The notes: a model not told the origin generated them from the letters alone. 64,000 nucleotides of DNA from Streptococcus minor DSM 17118 (GCF_000377005.1 NZ_AQYB01000030.1:44597-108596), one strand, 5' to 3'. Counted from the first letter of the stretch, positions 36,730 to 45,756 are shown. Numbers and translations are program-made.

Positions 36730-38595
36730 TTAAAAGACTCCTTTACTTCGTGTAAATGCAAGGAACTCTGCCTCTGTTGTCACCTTTTTCAGGTCCCCTT
36801 TGAGAGAGGCATCACTCGCAATCCTGAAAATGTCATCGTACAATTCCAGCAACTCCGTTTCCATCTGGTCTTGGACTTGTTGGGGAATGGCGACCAAAAA
36901 GATCAACTCCACCAGCCCTAGCTCATCTTGAAGAGGCTGATCCAAGATCCCCAACATGAGAATGGTCTGGCCCTCTTTTTGATTGATGGTGTGGGGAAAG
37001 CCAATCGCATTTCCAAAGATAGTGGACTGCTGCAACTCCCGATTTAGGGTCCGGTCCAGAAACTGACTGTCCACCAGACCCTCCCTTTCCAGACTAGCCA
37101 CCATCTTCTCCAAATAAGCCTGATAGCTGGCTTCCTCAGAAAGACGGGCAAATTTCAAGGTGATGGTCTCCAGGTTTTTCTGATGGTAACGATTCACCCG
37201 CTGCCACTCATCCTCTAACCACTGATCATCAAAGAGCTTGGTCAGATGGACTACCGGGGATTTCAATCCCGTCAGTTTGAGGGGGATGGTCGTAAAAATG
37301 GCGAAATAATCATCATCCTCTAGCGGATTAAATTCTTCCTCTGAATACTGGGAGATGCTAATTCCCTGACCCAGAACCCGCCTCAGTTGCCGGCAAATCA
37401 TGTTGGCAGTTCCCCGACCGGTCGTACAAACCACCGCAATCTTTCGTGTTCGCAACTGCTTGTCCGACTCTTCTTCTCGCAAGGCCAATTCAAAATAGAG
37501 GGCCAGATAGCTCAACTCAGAGAGGGCCAGTTGATAGCCAACGGATTGCTGCAATTCTTGGGCAGCAACCTTGGCCATCTCAAAGGCCAAGGGGTATTTG
37601 TTGGGAATGTCCCCATGGAAAATATCCTTGGCCTGCGCATGAAAGATGAGGCGATGGAGAAGAAACTTCAAGTGCCGGTGCATTTCTACATACAAGTTTT
37701 CCTCGTTAAAGGTCACTAGCAGGGTTTCCTTCACCTTTTTGACCATTTTTTGGAAAAGGGCCAAGAGTTCTCTGCTCGGACGGGGACGATAGGGCAGCCC
37801 ATCGATATACTGGATATGGAGGGGAAAACTAATAAAGTCCTGCTCATACTGGCTGAGGGAGAGGTGGTAGGTCATCTCGATATGGTAGACCAACTGGTGC
37901 ACCAGGTCTGAATCAGCCAGTTCATTGGTATAATAGGCAAGGGGTTGCTGCAGCTGCTGCCGCCTCCGCAGGCGAGCAATCGTAATGGCAATCGCCTTTG
38001 TGAGCAAGTCCTGGGTCTTCTTGGGCAGCTTGAAGGTCTGGTACAAGCCCTCTAAGAAGCACTGGCTTTCCTCCGTCAAACTGTCCGAGTCAAAGTAGGC
38101 ATAGACATGGTGGATATAGAAGAGCCGCAAGTTCAGTTCTGAACCAGAAACTTCTAGTCCTCGATTGGGTCTTCCTAGGATGTTCACCTGATAGGCTGCT
38201 GCCAAGTCCTTGACCTGCCGCAAATCCTTGTTGATGGTGGTTCGACTCACCCCAATTTCTTCTGCTAAGTCATCAATCAGCAGTGGTTGGGAACTGCGAA
38301 CCAGCCGTCTGATTAAGTAGGAAGTCCGTTTGCTGGAGGAATTAAAATCACTTCCCTTGCGCAAACTCCCTGCGAGGATATCTTCTAGCCTCCGATAATC
38401 ATAGACTTCCAGGCTGACCAGCTGACCTTCCTGTTTGATTTGCAGGTCTGAATCCAACAGTTCGTTGAGCTGTTCGATGCTTTTTTGCAGGGTAGACAGG
38501 CTGATATTCAAATCTGAGCGCAACTCTTCCAGGGTCAGACGCTGCTGGGTCACTAAGAGTTCTAAGATACGATACCAACGATTGACTACTGCCAC
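36730..38595 (-). CDS. gutR: PRD-domain transcriptional regulator of sorbitol use (GutR/SrlR)
   Basis: 621 residues of the MtlR/LicR/BglG-type activator family. Order: two N-terminal helix-turn-helix segments (RILELLVTQQRLTLEELRSDLNISLSTLQ and PLLIDDLAEEIGVSRTTINKDLR), two PRD domains with phosphorylatable His (VHQLVYHIEMTYH and YVEMHRHLKFLLHRL), a IIB-like domain with CTTGRGTANM, and a C-terminal IIA-like domain with FGNAIGFPHTI. Phosphorylation by HPr and the sorbitol PTS is expected to tune activity. Sits within its own operon, after srlD. Confidence 0.94.
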   Translation of the reverse strand: MAVVNRWYRILELLVTQQRLTLEELRSDLNISLSTLQKSIEQLNELLDSDLQIKQEGQLVSLEVYDYRRLEDILAGSLRKGSDFNSSSKRTSYLIRRLVRSSQPLLIDDLAEEIGVSRTTINKDLRQVKDLAAAYQVNILGRPNRGLEVSGSELNLRLFYIHHVYAYFDSDSLTEESQCFLEGLYQTFKLPKKTQDLLTKAIAITIARLRRRQQLQQPLAYYTNELADSDLVHQLVYHIEMTYHLSLSQYEQDFISFPLHIQYIDGLPYRPRPSRELLALFQKMVKKVKETLLVTFNEENLYVEMHRHLKFLLHRLIFHAQAKDIFHGDIPNKYPLAFEMAKVAAQELQQSVGYQLALSELSYLALYFELALREEESDKQLRTRKIAVVCTTGRGTANMICRQLRRVLGQGISISQYSEEEFNPLEDDDYFAIFTTIPLKLTGLKSPVVHLTKLFDDQWLEDEWQRVNRYHQKNLETITLKFARLSEEASYQAYLEKMVASLEREGLVDSQFLDRTLNRELQQSTIFGNAIGFPHTINQKEGQTILMLGILDQPLQDELGLVELIFLVAIPQQVQDQMETELLELYDDIFRIASDASLKGDLKKVTTEAEFLAFTRSKGVF

Positions 38596-38611
38596 TTTTC
38601 TACCTCAACTT

Positions 38612-39412
38612 TTATCCTCGGGTTTTGCCACCCGCTACATTTGTTGTAATTCCTGTGATATAACTAGACCGATCCGAGATGTAATAGGCCACCAGGTCTG
38701 CCACCTCACGCAACTGCCCGCTGCGACCCAGGGGAGTCGTGCTGGTGGAGGCATAGCCTGCCCGTATCTCATCTACTGTCTTTCCTCTAGTATAGCCCAG
38801 CGCCTCCTCATAGGCAAGGGTCCGCAAACCTGTTGCTTCCATGATGCCTGGTGCAACACCCACGACGCGGACATTGTACTTGCCCAACTCTTTTGCCCAA
38901 GAGCGGGTATAACTATAGACCGCAGCCTTTGTGGCTGCATAGGCACTCTGGCCTTCCGAACCTTCCAGACCAGCTTCCGAAGCCATATTGATGATGACTC
39001 CCTTGCCCTTTTCAACTAAAATCCGGCCAACGGCCTGGCTGACCAAGTAGAGCCCCTTTTGGTTGATCATGGTGATTTTCTCAAATGTCGCATCATCCAA
39101 TTCATATGGACCATGGGGATTCTTGGGATCCACTAAAAGTCTGGGAATGTTGATTCCCGCATTATTGACAACCGCATCAATGGTTCCAAAACGCTCCACC
39201 GTGGCTGAAACAGCCGCCTCTACCTGCTCTCTGGAGGTCACATCGACCTTCTGAAAGAAGAGGTTTTCATGACTTTCTCCATTGTCCGCAATGTCAAAAT
39301 TAGCCACCTTAAGGCCCAATTCCAGCAGTTCATCTACTATGGCCTTCCCGATACCCGAGGAAGCCCCTGTGACCACCACTGTTTTACCAGCAATATTTAA
39401 CCAATCTGCCAT
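38612..39412 (-). CDS. srlD: Sorbitol-6-phosphate 2-dehydrogenase
   Basis: 266 residues. Short-chain dehydrogenase with TGASSGIGKA (NAD loop, about residues 15-24), NNAGIN, the active-site YAATKAA, and a C-terminal SDRSSYITGITTNVAGGKTRG. Converts sorbitol 6-phosphate to fructose 6-phosphate. First gene of the operon; AAAGGAGG precedes the ATG. Upstream on the minus strand, a TATACT -10 and a poor -35 (TTAATT, 17 bases) suggest need of an activator; a weak cre-like AGAAAGCGTTTTA overlaps it. Confidence 0.95.
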   Translation of the reverse strand: MADWLNIAGKTVVVTGASSGIGKAIVDELLELGLKVANFDIADNGESHENLFFQKVDVTSREQVEAAVSATVERFGTIDAVVNNAGINIPRLLVDPKNPHGPYELDDATFEKITMINQKGLYLVSQAVGRILVEKGKGVIINMASEAGLEGSEGQSAYAATKAAVYSYTRSWAKELGKYNVRVVGVAPGIMEATGLRTLAYEEALGYTRGKTVDEIRAGYASTSTTPLGRSGQLREVADLVAYYISDRSSYITGITTNVAGGKTRG

Positions 39413-39542
39413 TTTTGTCCTCCTTTTGTAATCTATTGATTGACAAGTCTAGTATAAAACGCTTTCTCAGAATAATTAAGACACACTTTTTACTGGAGGA
39501 AAAAAATTTGCTGACCTAATTCACAACTATCGATTTTTCTGC

Positions 39543-39568
39543 AAAAAACTCTACCCTTTCGGGTAGAG
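39543..39568 (-). terminator. Terminator after rsmA
   Basis: On the minus strand CTCTACCC GAAA GGGTAGAG followed by TTTTTTGC. Confidence 0.93.
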
Positions 39569-39578
39569 CAACATACTT

Positions 39579-40451
39579 TTAGAATCCCACTTCTTTCAGA
39601 CTATCCGCCAACTGGGCAAAATCTGCAATGGAGAGGGCTTCCCCGCGAATAGATGGGTTAATACCAGCTAGTTCCAGTGCTTTATCTAGTTTTTCCTTGG
39701 TCTCCTCTGATTTACCGAAATGACTAGTTAAATTGTTCCAGAGGGTCTTGCGACGATGGACAAAGCTGGCCTTGGACACCCGAAAGAAGAAATCTTCGTC
39801 ACGGACTGCGACCAAGGGTTGTTCGCGCCGAACCATTTTGAGGATGGCGGAGTCCACATTTGGTGCCGGCACAAAGACGGTGCGAGGCACGATAAAAGCC
39901 ACCTTGGCGGTCATATAATACTGAACTGCAATAGAGAGGCTCCCATAGGCCTTGGTATTGGGCTCAGCGGAAATACGGTCGGCTACCTCTCGCTGCATCA
40001 TAACTACAAACTCACTGAAAGGAATCTTGCTCTCAATCAGGTGCATGAGGATGGGGGTGGTGATATAGTAAGGCAGATTGGCCACAACCTTGATAGGCAA
40101 ATCTGGATTCTTAAAGTTCTGAATCTGAGTCTGCAAGTCTGTCTTTAAAATATCCTCATTGATGACGGTCACATTGTCAAAATCCTTCAAAGTATCCGCC
40201 AAAATCGGCACTAGCCGGTCGTCTATTTCAAAGGCCATGACCTCAGCTGCATTTTCTGCTAAAAACTCTGTGAGAGCCCCAATACCTGGACCAATCTCAA
40301 TGACATTGACATTCTGGTCAATCTCCGCCGTGTCCACAATTTTCTGCAAAATATTGGTATCGGTCAAAAAGTTCTGACCAAAAGATTTCTTAAAGGTAAA
40401 CCCATGGCGCTCAAGAACAGCGCGGGTAACGTTTTTGTCTGCGATATGCAT
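39579..40451 (-). CDS. rsmA: 16S rRNA adenine dimethyltransferase
   Basis: 290 residues. Dimethylates two adjacent adenines near the 3' end of 16S rRNA. S-adenosylmethionine motif [15 protein letters not shown], then [11 protein letters not shown], and the catalytic [10 protein letters not shown]. Full length with the normal N terminus and FGQNFLTD. In related streptococci rsmA follows rnmV directly; here about 2.6 kb of other genes separates them. Confidence 0.97.
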   Translation of the reverse strand: MHIADKNVTRAVLERHGFTFKKSFGQNFLTDTNILQKIVDTAEIDQNVNVIEIGPGIGALTEFLAENAAEVMAFEIDDRLVPILADTLKDFDNVTVINEDILKTDLQTQIQNFKNPDLPIKVVANLPYYITTPILMHLIESKIPFSEFVVMMQREVADRISAEPNTKAYGSLSIAVQYYMTAKVAFIVPRTVFVPAPNVDSAILKMVRREQPLVAVRDEDFFFRVSKASFVHRRKTLWNNLTSHFGKSEETKEKLDKALELAGINPSIRGEALSIADFAQLADSLKEVGF

Positions 40452-40466
40452 GATAATTGTTTCTTT

Positions 40467-41252
40467 CTAAAAAATATTTATCCATCTAAAAAATTTTTTT
40501 ACTGTAAATTCGTACCAGCTAAGATAATTCTGAGAATATTTAACGATATGTGTTATCAGGAGTATTATAAAGTAATTCACAGAAGAATATAATATAAGCA
40601 TCCCTAAAAATACAAATAATGTCACGGTTCCTTGATTAATATTTTCTCCTACAACTTCCATATTCTTCTTCAAATATTCTGGGAAAAACATATTACTCAT
40701 ACTCAATATCGCTGAAACAATACCAATTAAAGAGGCTGGGCCAATGATTTTCTTCAGCAAATCGATATGAACATCAAAATCCGTCAAAATATTGTTAATT
40801 ATGGATTCTCCACGATTACTGCCATTTCCATACCCCCAATGAACTATGATGATATCCACATAGTTCACCAATGTCAAGAATTCCATGGTAGTTAATATTC
40901 TAAGTTCAGTGGCAAAACCAAATCCTTCAATAAAGTCTAATGGAATTGGTAAAATTCTATACCACAAAACCGAGACAAATATCATATTTGGATATTGGAT
41001 TATTGGTATATTAAGAAATGATTTAAATAACTTTTTATTCTTACAATTTAATAACTTCCTTAAATGTAATAAAGTGCTTTTTAATAACCGTACTTTTAAA
41101 ATTTTATTAGGCAATAGTTTCAGAATAAAGTTAATTGTTTCGAATAAGACTTTTTTGATTGGAATCCAAATTAGAACAATCGGATATATTATCCAAAAAA
41201 TAAGCAATGGAATTAGTATTAAAAATACCAAAATAGACTTAAAAATCAACAT
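40467..41252 (-). CDS. Multi-pass membrane protein, unknown function
   Basis: 261 residues, AT-rich, with about four or five hydrophobic stretches (residues 1-30, 85-100, 170-185, 205-245). The stretch between (ATELRILTTMEFLTLVNYVDIIIVHWGYGNGSNRGESIIN) is more polar. No signature is recognised. AGAGGAT precedes the ATG. The codon and base usage differ strongly from rsmA just downstream, which suggests horizontal acquisition. It is the last gene of the accessory patch. Confidence 0.6.
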   Translation of the reverse strand: MLIFKSILVFLILIPLLIFWIIYPIVLIWIPIKKVLFETINFILKLLPNKILKVRLLKSTLLHLRKLLNCKNKKLFKSFLNIPIIQYPNMIFVSVLWYRILPIPLDFIEGFGFATELRILTTMEFLTLVNYVDIIIVHWGYGNGSNRGESIINNILTDFDVHIDLLKKIIGPASLIGIVSAILSMSNMFFPEYLKKNMEVVGENINQGTVTLFVFLGMLILYSSVNYFIILLITHIVKYSQNYLSWYEFTVKKFFRWINIF

Positions 41253-41379
41253 GTATCCTCTTTCAAAATTAATATTACTTGATAAACAAGCTTAGTCAAG
41301 CAACAACAATAAAATATTTTGAAATCCTCTAGACAACATCTCATCACTCCTCCCACTCAAAGAACTTTTCGAACGTCAT

Positions 41380-41775
41380 TTAATGGCATATACATTCGCA
41401 GAACCTTGCAAATCTGTATACCAGCTGCATATTCCTCAAATCTGCACGGTCAATCCAGAAAACCTCGCCCTCAGCAGATGCCTGTATAGAGCCTGAGAAA
41501 TGACTTGTTTTGTAGCAAAAAACCAGATAACGATAGTCGTCACTAGAGTCGCTCCAGTTTTGGATGCCACACAGTTCAAGATTAGATACCGTTTAACCCG
41601 TTTCTTCTTTGACCTCGCGAATGGCAGAGAAAATAATACTCTCTCCGTGTTCAACATGGCCACCAGGAAACGTGACTCCAGGCCACTTGACTGATTTTCT
41701 ATCTTGCACCAATACCCGCTGACCGTCTGTAATCATGCACATGTTTGTTAGAATAACTTTCTCCGTCCTACTCAT
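41380..41775 (-). pseudogene. Broken Nudix (MutT-like) hydrolase gene
   Basis: The first 60 codons give a good Nudix N terminus (VILTNMCMITDGQRVLVQDR, GVTFPGGHVEHGES, and the Nudix box end REVKEETG). Then an in-frame TAA (41593-41595) interrupts the gene. Reading on in the same frame gives TVSNLELCGIQNWSDSS and YRYLVFCYKTSHFSG, clearly the rest of the same protein, so a single T-to-A change of TTA would explain it. After EGEVFWIDRADL the sequence no longer looks like the family and stops early, so the C terminus is also lost, perhaps at a recombination joint near 41440. Confidence 0.85.
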
Positions 41776-41782
41776 ACTCCCC

Positions 41783-42331
41783 CTAATCTAAATTTTCAAT
41801 ATCATTTATAAAAAATGAAAGCAGGGCTTTTTCTTTAACTTTCTGTACACCTAAATCATTTCTCATCTCATTCATAAGTTGTTCAGATATTTTTAATAGT
41901 TTTTTACCATCTGACTTAGTTACTGCTTCCTTACGAAACTCCATCCAATGCTCTACTACTTTCTTTGAACCCCACAATGTTATTTCCTTACTAAATTTTA
42001 TTAAATCTGCAATTTGTTCTTCGGATGAATAATCTGCTCCGTCCTTAGTTGATTGATTTATTTTGTAAATCATTTCAACAAAATGGAAGTAAGCCACTTC
42101 TCGTTTTTGTGTTAGATAATGCAATCTACTTTGCTTTATATCCCAAATTGCTTTAAGAGTCGTTGTAGTAATTGTTACAAAACCTGTAATAATTGCTACA
42201 ACAATCACAGCATCATATGTTTTCAAAATAGACAGCACTTCTAACAACCAAGTAGATAGTACATACAGTATATATCCGACCGTTGCCAAACCTATGAGTC
42301 CTAAAAGAGCATTTCCTTCCTTTTTGTTCAC
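41783..42331 (-). CDS. Two-helix membrane protein with cytoplasmic helical tail
   Basis: 182 residues from a GTG with GGGGGGA upstream. Two membrane helices near residues 8-28 and 38-62 (LLGLIGLATVGYILYVLSTWL and DAVIVVAIITGFVTITTTTLKA), then an acidic helical cytoplasmic part (WDIKQSRLHYLTQKREVAYFHFVEMIY...) that ends LLSFFINDIENLD. Function is unknown. Sits between the toxin-antitoxin pair and the broken Nudix gene, ending 7 bases before the latter's start, as if once an operon. Confidence 0.65.
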   Translation of the reverse strand: MNKKEGNALLGLIGLATVGYILYVLSTWLLEVLSILKTYDAVIVVAIITGFVTITTTTLKAIWDIKQSRLHYLTQKREVAYFHFVEMIYKINQSTKDGADYSSEEQIADLIKFSKEITLWGSKKVVEHWMEFRKEAVTKSDGKKLLKISEQLMNEMRNDLGVQKVKEKALLSFFINDIENLD

Positions 42332-42343
42332 TATATTCCCCCC

Positions 42344-42673
42344 TCACTTCAACAACTTGACATAATCACTCTTGGTTGCAAAAAGATGGCCGACTCGAAC
42401 TTCATTTTTCACCACGCGATAAAGGGCAATGTAATCTTTTCCAATAACGTAACCTCGGGTCAGATGAGGCGGGTCTATCTGCTTACCAAAACGGTTATCG
42501 GCGTTAAAACCACGTTCAGGAAAAATTTGCAAACTCTCCAAAGCTTGGACAATCATACCAATTCGTCTTTTGGCAATTTCTTCTGAGAACTGTTCCGAGA
42601 AATAGGCGTAAATATCTGCCAATTCCTTCTCCACTGCTGGAGCAAGTATCACTGAATAAGACTCAAATTCCAT
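42344..42673 (-). CDS. RelE/ParE-family toxin
   Basis: 109 residues from MEFESYSVILAPAVEKELADIYAYF. Toxin fold: DIYAYFSEQFSEEIAKRRIGMIVQALESL, then FPERGFNADNRFGKQIDPPHLTRGYVIGKDYIALYRVVKNEVRVGHLFATKSDYVKLL. Likely an mRNA interferase or gyrase poison; sequence cannot tell which. Overlaps the antitoxin stop by 11 bases, which is typical of translational coupling. AT content and position suggest it came with the accessory patch. Confidence 0.85.
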   Translation of the reverse strand: MEFESYSVILAPAVEKELADIYAYFSEQFSEEIAKRRIGMIVQALESLQIFPERGFNADNRFGKQIDPPHLTRGYVIGKDYIALYRVVKNEVRVGHLFATKSDYVKLLK

Positions 42674-42950
42674 ACTTCTCTTTGACACTTTCTAGGCTAA
42701 TCCCTTGACCTGCCTCAATCGCCTGTTGGTTTTCCTGGATTTCCTTCTGAAGCTGCAAAAACAACTCTTCCCTTTCCAATTCTTCTTCCGTAAGAAGAGG
42801 CAGTTCATTTTTTACAGCAATGTTTTGTAAGAAGAGATTGAAGCCAGCAGTCAAATCCAGCTGATTCATGGCAAACACTTCCTTGGCTTTCTCCAAGAGT
42901 CTGGAATCAGTTTTGAAATTTACTTGAGCATCTTTGTTTATAGTTATCAA
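42663..42950 (-). CDS. RelB/DinJ-family antitoxin
   Basis: 95 residues from a TTG with AGGAGG 9 bases upstream. N-terminal ribbon-helix-helix (NKDAQVNFKTDSRLLEKAKEVFAMNQLDLTAGFNLFLQNIAVKNELPLL) of the RelB/DinJ family and a Glu-rich C-terminal toxin-binding tail. Expected to neutralise the toxin and repress their shared promoter at 42976-43004. Confidence 0.88.
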   Translation of the reverse strand: MITINKDAQVNFKTDSRLLEKAKEVFAMNQLDLTAGFNLFLQNIAVKNELPLLTEEELEREELFLQLQKEIQENQQAIEAGQGISLESVKEKYGI

Positions 42951-42975
42951 TCTAGTCCACCTCCTAGTTTTCTAT

Positions 42976-43004
42976 ATTGTAGCACAAATAGACGCTGCTG
43001 GCAA
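42976..43004 (-). promoter_or_regulatory. Toxin-antitoxin promoter
   Basis: On the minus strand TTGCCA, 17 bases, TACAAT, about 26 bases before the antitoxin start codon. Confidence 0.7.
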
Positions 43005-43041
43005 TTTTCAAAAAAGCAGAAACCAACTGACAGTTCCCGCC

Positions 43042-43608
43042 TTATTCATCCTCCCCCATCACTTCCTCAACTTCTGCCAAACTAATCCCAAACAAGTCTA
43101 GGCGTTTGAGCAACTGCTTGCCATTGCAGTAGCCGATGCGCAAGCGCTCTCCCAGATATTCGCGGCGTTTGCGGCTGTCGCTACCCATGAGGAGGCCTAG
43201 GCGGATGAGGTCGGACTTAGTGATGTCGAAGTTGTTTTCGTCGTCGTAGGTGCCAAGGATGCTTGACAGGGCTTTTTGCAAATCCTCAAAACTAGCATGC
43301 TCAATGCCCAAGGAGCGCCCTCTGCTCTTGGACTTGGGAGTCGCTTCCTCCTGCTTTAAAAAGGCATGTTTTGCAGTGGGGACAGCCTGCATGATGATCT
43401 TGCGGATACGCTCACCATTGTAATCTGGATCGGTAAATACGATAACCCCACGCAAATCATTGAGCTTAGCGATACGCTCTAGATCATCCTCATTGATGGC
43501 GGATCCTCTTGTTTCGTAGGTATCCACTTCGTAAAATCGATGCAGATTGGCTGTGTCATCCTTCCCTTCAACTACAAGTACTTCTTGTATTTTGATTTTT
43601 TCAGTCAA
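43042..43608 (-). CDS. rnmV: Ribonuclease M5
   Basis: 188 residues from a TTG inside the end of tatD (MTEKIKIQEVLVVEGKDDTANLHRFY); an upstream in-frame ATG at 43629 is the alternative. Matures 5S rRNA. TOPRIM motifs: VVEGKDDT and TDPDYNGERIRKII, followed by KKRREYLGERLRIGYCNGKQLLKRL-like C-terminal sequence. AGAGG precedes the TTG. Overlaps tatD by 8 bases. Confidence 0.95.
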   Translation of the reverse strand: MTEKIKIQEVLVVEGKDDTANLHRFYEVDTYETRGSAINEDDLERIAKLNDLRGVIVFTDPDYNGERIRKIIMQAVPTAKHAFLKQEEATPKSKSRGRSLGIEHASFEDLQKALSSILGTYDDENNFDITKSDLIRLGLLMGSDSRKRREYLGERLRIGYCNGKQLLKRLDLFGISLAEVEEVMGEDE

Positions 43609-44374
43609 CTCTAAATAACCTCTTTGCATTCTGTGTCGTCGCTACGGCTATTTCCTCCACGGTGAGACCGCGTAAATCAGCTAGCATATCTACTACATAA
43701 CGGGTGTAGGCAGTGCGGTTTTCCCGGCCACGTTTGGGCACAGGGGCTAGATAAGGAGCATCCGTTTCCACTAAGATGTTTTCTAAAGGAAGATGTTTGA
43801 CTGCTTCTTGTAGGTCTGTTGATTTTTTAAAAGTGACCACACCAGAGAAAGAAATCATCATACCTAAGTCCACAAAGGCCTGCGCCTCAGCTAAAGTCCC
43901 AGAGAAAGAATGCATGATACCACCACGAGGTCCAACCCCAGCTTCCTTGATGACCGCATAGGTATCCTTCAAGGCATCCCTAGTATGGACAACAAAGGGT
44001 AAATCATGGTCCTTAGAGAGCTGAATTTGCCGCTGGAAAACCTCTATTTGGACTTCTTTGGGGTCTTCCATCCAGTAATAATCTAAGCCGATTTCACCCA
44101 AAGCTAAGACCTTGGGATGGGAGAGCTGACTGACTAACCAGTCCTCTACTTCCTGACTATAAGAACCCGCCTCGGTTGGGTGCCAACCGATAGTGGCATA
44201 AATTTCAGGGTGTTGGTCTGCCAATTCCAAAGCTTTTTCAATAGTTGGACGGTCAAACCCTACCACATTATGGGTAATCACACCCATTTCCTTGGCCAAG
44301 GCCAACTCTTCTTCCACTCGCCCATCAAAGGTTTCCACATTGAGGTGAGTATGAGTATCAAAGATTTCTAGCAT
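43601..44374 (-). CDS. tatD: TatD-family metal-dependent deoxyribonuclease
   Basis: 257 residues starting MLEIFDTHTHLNVETFDG. TIM-barrel hydrolase with metal-binding DTHTH, GEIGLDYYW, FVVHTRDA, HSFSG and ETDAPYLAPVP. Cytoplasmic 3'-5' DNase in several bacteria; role in repair. Upstream TTG three codons earlier is less likely. First gene of tatD-rnmV. Confidence 0.96.
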   Translation of the reverse strand: MLEIFDTHTHLNVETFDGRVEEELALAKEMGVITHNVVGFDRPTIEKALELADQHPEIYATIGWHPTEAGSYSQEVEDWLVSQLSHPKVLALGEIGLDYYWMEDPKEVQIEVFQRQIQLSKDHDLPFVVHTRDALKDTYAVIKEAGVGPRGGIMHSFSGTLAEAQAFVDLGMMISFSGVVTFKKSTDLQEAVKHLPLENILVETDAPYLAPVPKRGRENRTAYTRYVVDMLADLRGLTVEEIAVATTQNAKRLFRVD

Positions 44375-44437
44375 GATTCTCAATCTTTCTTATTTTTCCT
44401 ACCTATTATAACACATTCCATCCAACTCTTCCGATAC

Positions 44438-44475
44438 GAAAAAGCACCGAACCTTGTTCGATGCCTCTTTTTTTA
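44438..44475. terminator. Terminator after the 44473-44967 lipoprotein gene
   Basis: GCACCGAAC and GTTCGATGC with AAAAA/TTTTT flanks on both sides; works on the minus strand. One G-T pair. Confidence 0.85.
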
Positions 44476-44967
44476 TTCCAATTCTTCAAACTTACCGTCT
44501 TTGATTTCTTTAAATCCTTGAGTAATGAAATTATCTTTCGTTAGCTTGTAGCTAAGGTATTTCGCCTGTTCGCCATTAGAAGTCTGCAGTGGTATCAACT
44601 CACCTAATTTATCAAAATCCACCTTGTTCAAATCAACAGATGTTGTTTCAATGAAACGATCGTCCTTGTACACCACCTCATGGGTGATACCTTTGATACC
44701 ATCCCAATCAGCACTACCATGCTCTTCCATCACCTTTTTGGCATCTTCTTCAGAATTAGCACCCAAAGCGGAATAAAGAACAGTAGTTGTCGATTTTAGT
44801 AAGGTCATCTTATCACCCTGATATTCAATGTGATTTCGAATATCACTTTGACCCGGCACCAGTAGTTGGAAATCGGCTGTATTTTTTGTAGCAGATGTAC
44901 CGCAGGCCACTAGCACCACTGCGCCAAGTAGGGCAAACACACTCAAAACAATTTTTTTCAATTTCAT
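44473..44967 (-). CDS. YehR/DUF1307-like lipoprotein
   Basis: 164 residues from an ATG with GGAGGAAC upstream. Lipoprotein signal MKLKKIVLSVFALLGAVVLVAC. The mature part (ALGANSEEDAKKVMEEHG, GIKGITHEVVYKDDRFIETTSVDLNKVDFDKL, TKDNFITQGFKEI) resembles the YehR family, short extracellular lipoproteins of unknown role. Single gene with own terminator. Confidence 0.78.
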   Translation of the reverse strand: MKLKKIVLSVFALLGAVVLVACGTSATKNTADFQLLVPGQSDIRNHIEYQGDKMTLLKSTTTVLYSALGANSEEDAKKVMEEHGSADWDGIKGITHEVVYKDDRFIETTSVDLNKVDFDKLGELIPLQTSNGEQAKYLSYKLTKDNFITQGFKEIKDGKFEELE

Positions 44968-45093
44968 AAAAGTTCCTCCTTCTGTCACTTTATTATAGTT
45001 TATCTACTTTTCAGGATTTACGCAAGCAAAAACCATTCTGTAACACACTTGTAAAGACAGAGTAACATTTTTTTCTTCTTTGTTGTCCAATGA

Positions 45094-45117
45094 AAAACAA
45101 GAGCACGAATGCCCTTA
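45094..45117 (-). terminator. Terminator after the deoxynucleoside kinase gene
   Basis: On the minus strand AAGGGCA TTCG TGCTCTT followed by GTTTTT; one G-T pair. Confidence 0.65.
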
Positions 45118-45120
45118 TTC

Positions 45121-45756
45121 TTATCTTAGACCCAAAGTCTTCATTTCCTGCTCAATCAAACCGAAAGCTTTTTGCCAATCAGCCTCTTGGGAAATATCTA
45201 AATCATCTGTAGAGATCTTCATCTTTGGTCCGTAGTGATAGTCTTCATACCACTGACCATAATGCTGATGAAGCAGTTTATAGTAGGCTAACAGTTCAGG
45301 ATTATCATCCACTTGCTCATAACTGCGTCCACGCTTTTGGATGTTTTCCATGATGGTTTCAAAGCTACCATCCAGATAAATCAGTAAATCAGGTGCCTTC
45401 TTAGGGAGAGCTTCGATTTCTTCCATCATATTATCCAAGAGTTCCAGATAGATGGCGTATTCTTCTTTGCTGATACTTCCCTGAATAGTATTGATATAGG
45501 TAAAAAGAGCATCCTCATAGATAGATCGATCTAAAATATTGTTTTCTGCCAGATAGGCCTCTTTGATAGACTTAAAACGCTTATTTAAAAAATAAATCTG
45601 CAAAACAAAGCCATAACGGGCCGGATCTTCATAATACTTATCTAAAATAGGGTTATCATCAACTGGCTCAAAGAAAGCTTCTGTCCCCAAAGCTTCTGCT
45701 AAACGAGTGGTATAGGTAGTCTTTCCGACTCCAATCATCCCTGCCAAAATAATCAC
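45121..45756 (-). CDS. Deoxynucleoside kinase
   Basis: 211 residues from a GTG (MIILAGMIGVGKTT) with GGAGGTGA 8 bases upstream. P-loop GMIGVGKTT, EPVDDNPILDKYYEDPARYGF, the LDRSIYEDALF motif of deoxyadenosine/deoxyguanosine kinases, and RGRSYEQ-like lid. Salvages deoxynucleosides by phosphorylation. In lactic acid bacteria such enzymes favour deoxyadenosine or deoxyguanosine; the exact specificity is not visible. Confidence 0.93.
   Translation of the reverse strand: MIILAGMIGVGKTTYTTRLAEALGTEAFFEPVDDNPILDKYYEDPARYGFVLQIYFLNKRFKSIKEAYLAENNILDRSIYEDALFTYINTIQGSISKEEYAIYLELLDNMMEEIEALPKKAPDLLIYLDGSFETIMENIQKRGRSYEQVDDNPELLAYYKLLHQHYGQWYEDYHYGPKMKISTDDLDISQEADWQKAFGLIEQEMKTLGLR

Noticed and set aside
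39413..39480. A cre site in front of srlD
   Set aside because: AGAAAGCGTTTTA fits only the core of the consensus and misses both outer positions, so it is mentioned with the gene but not called as a feature.
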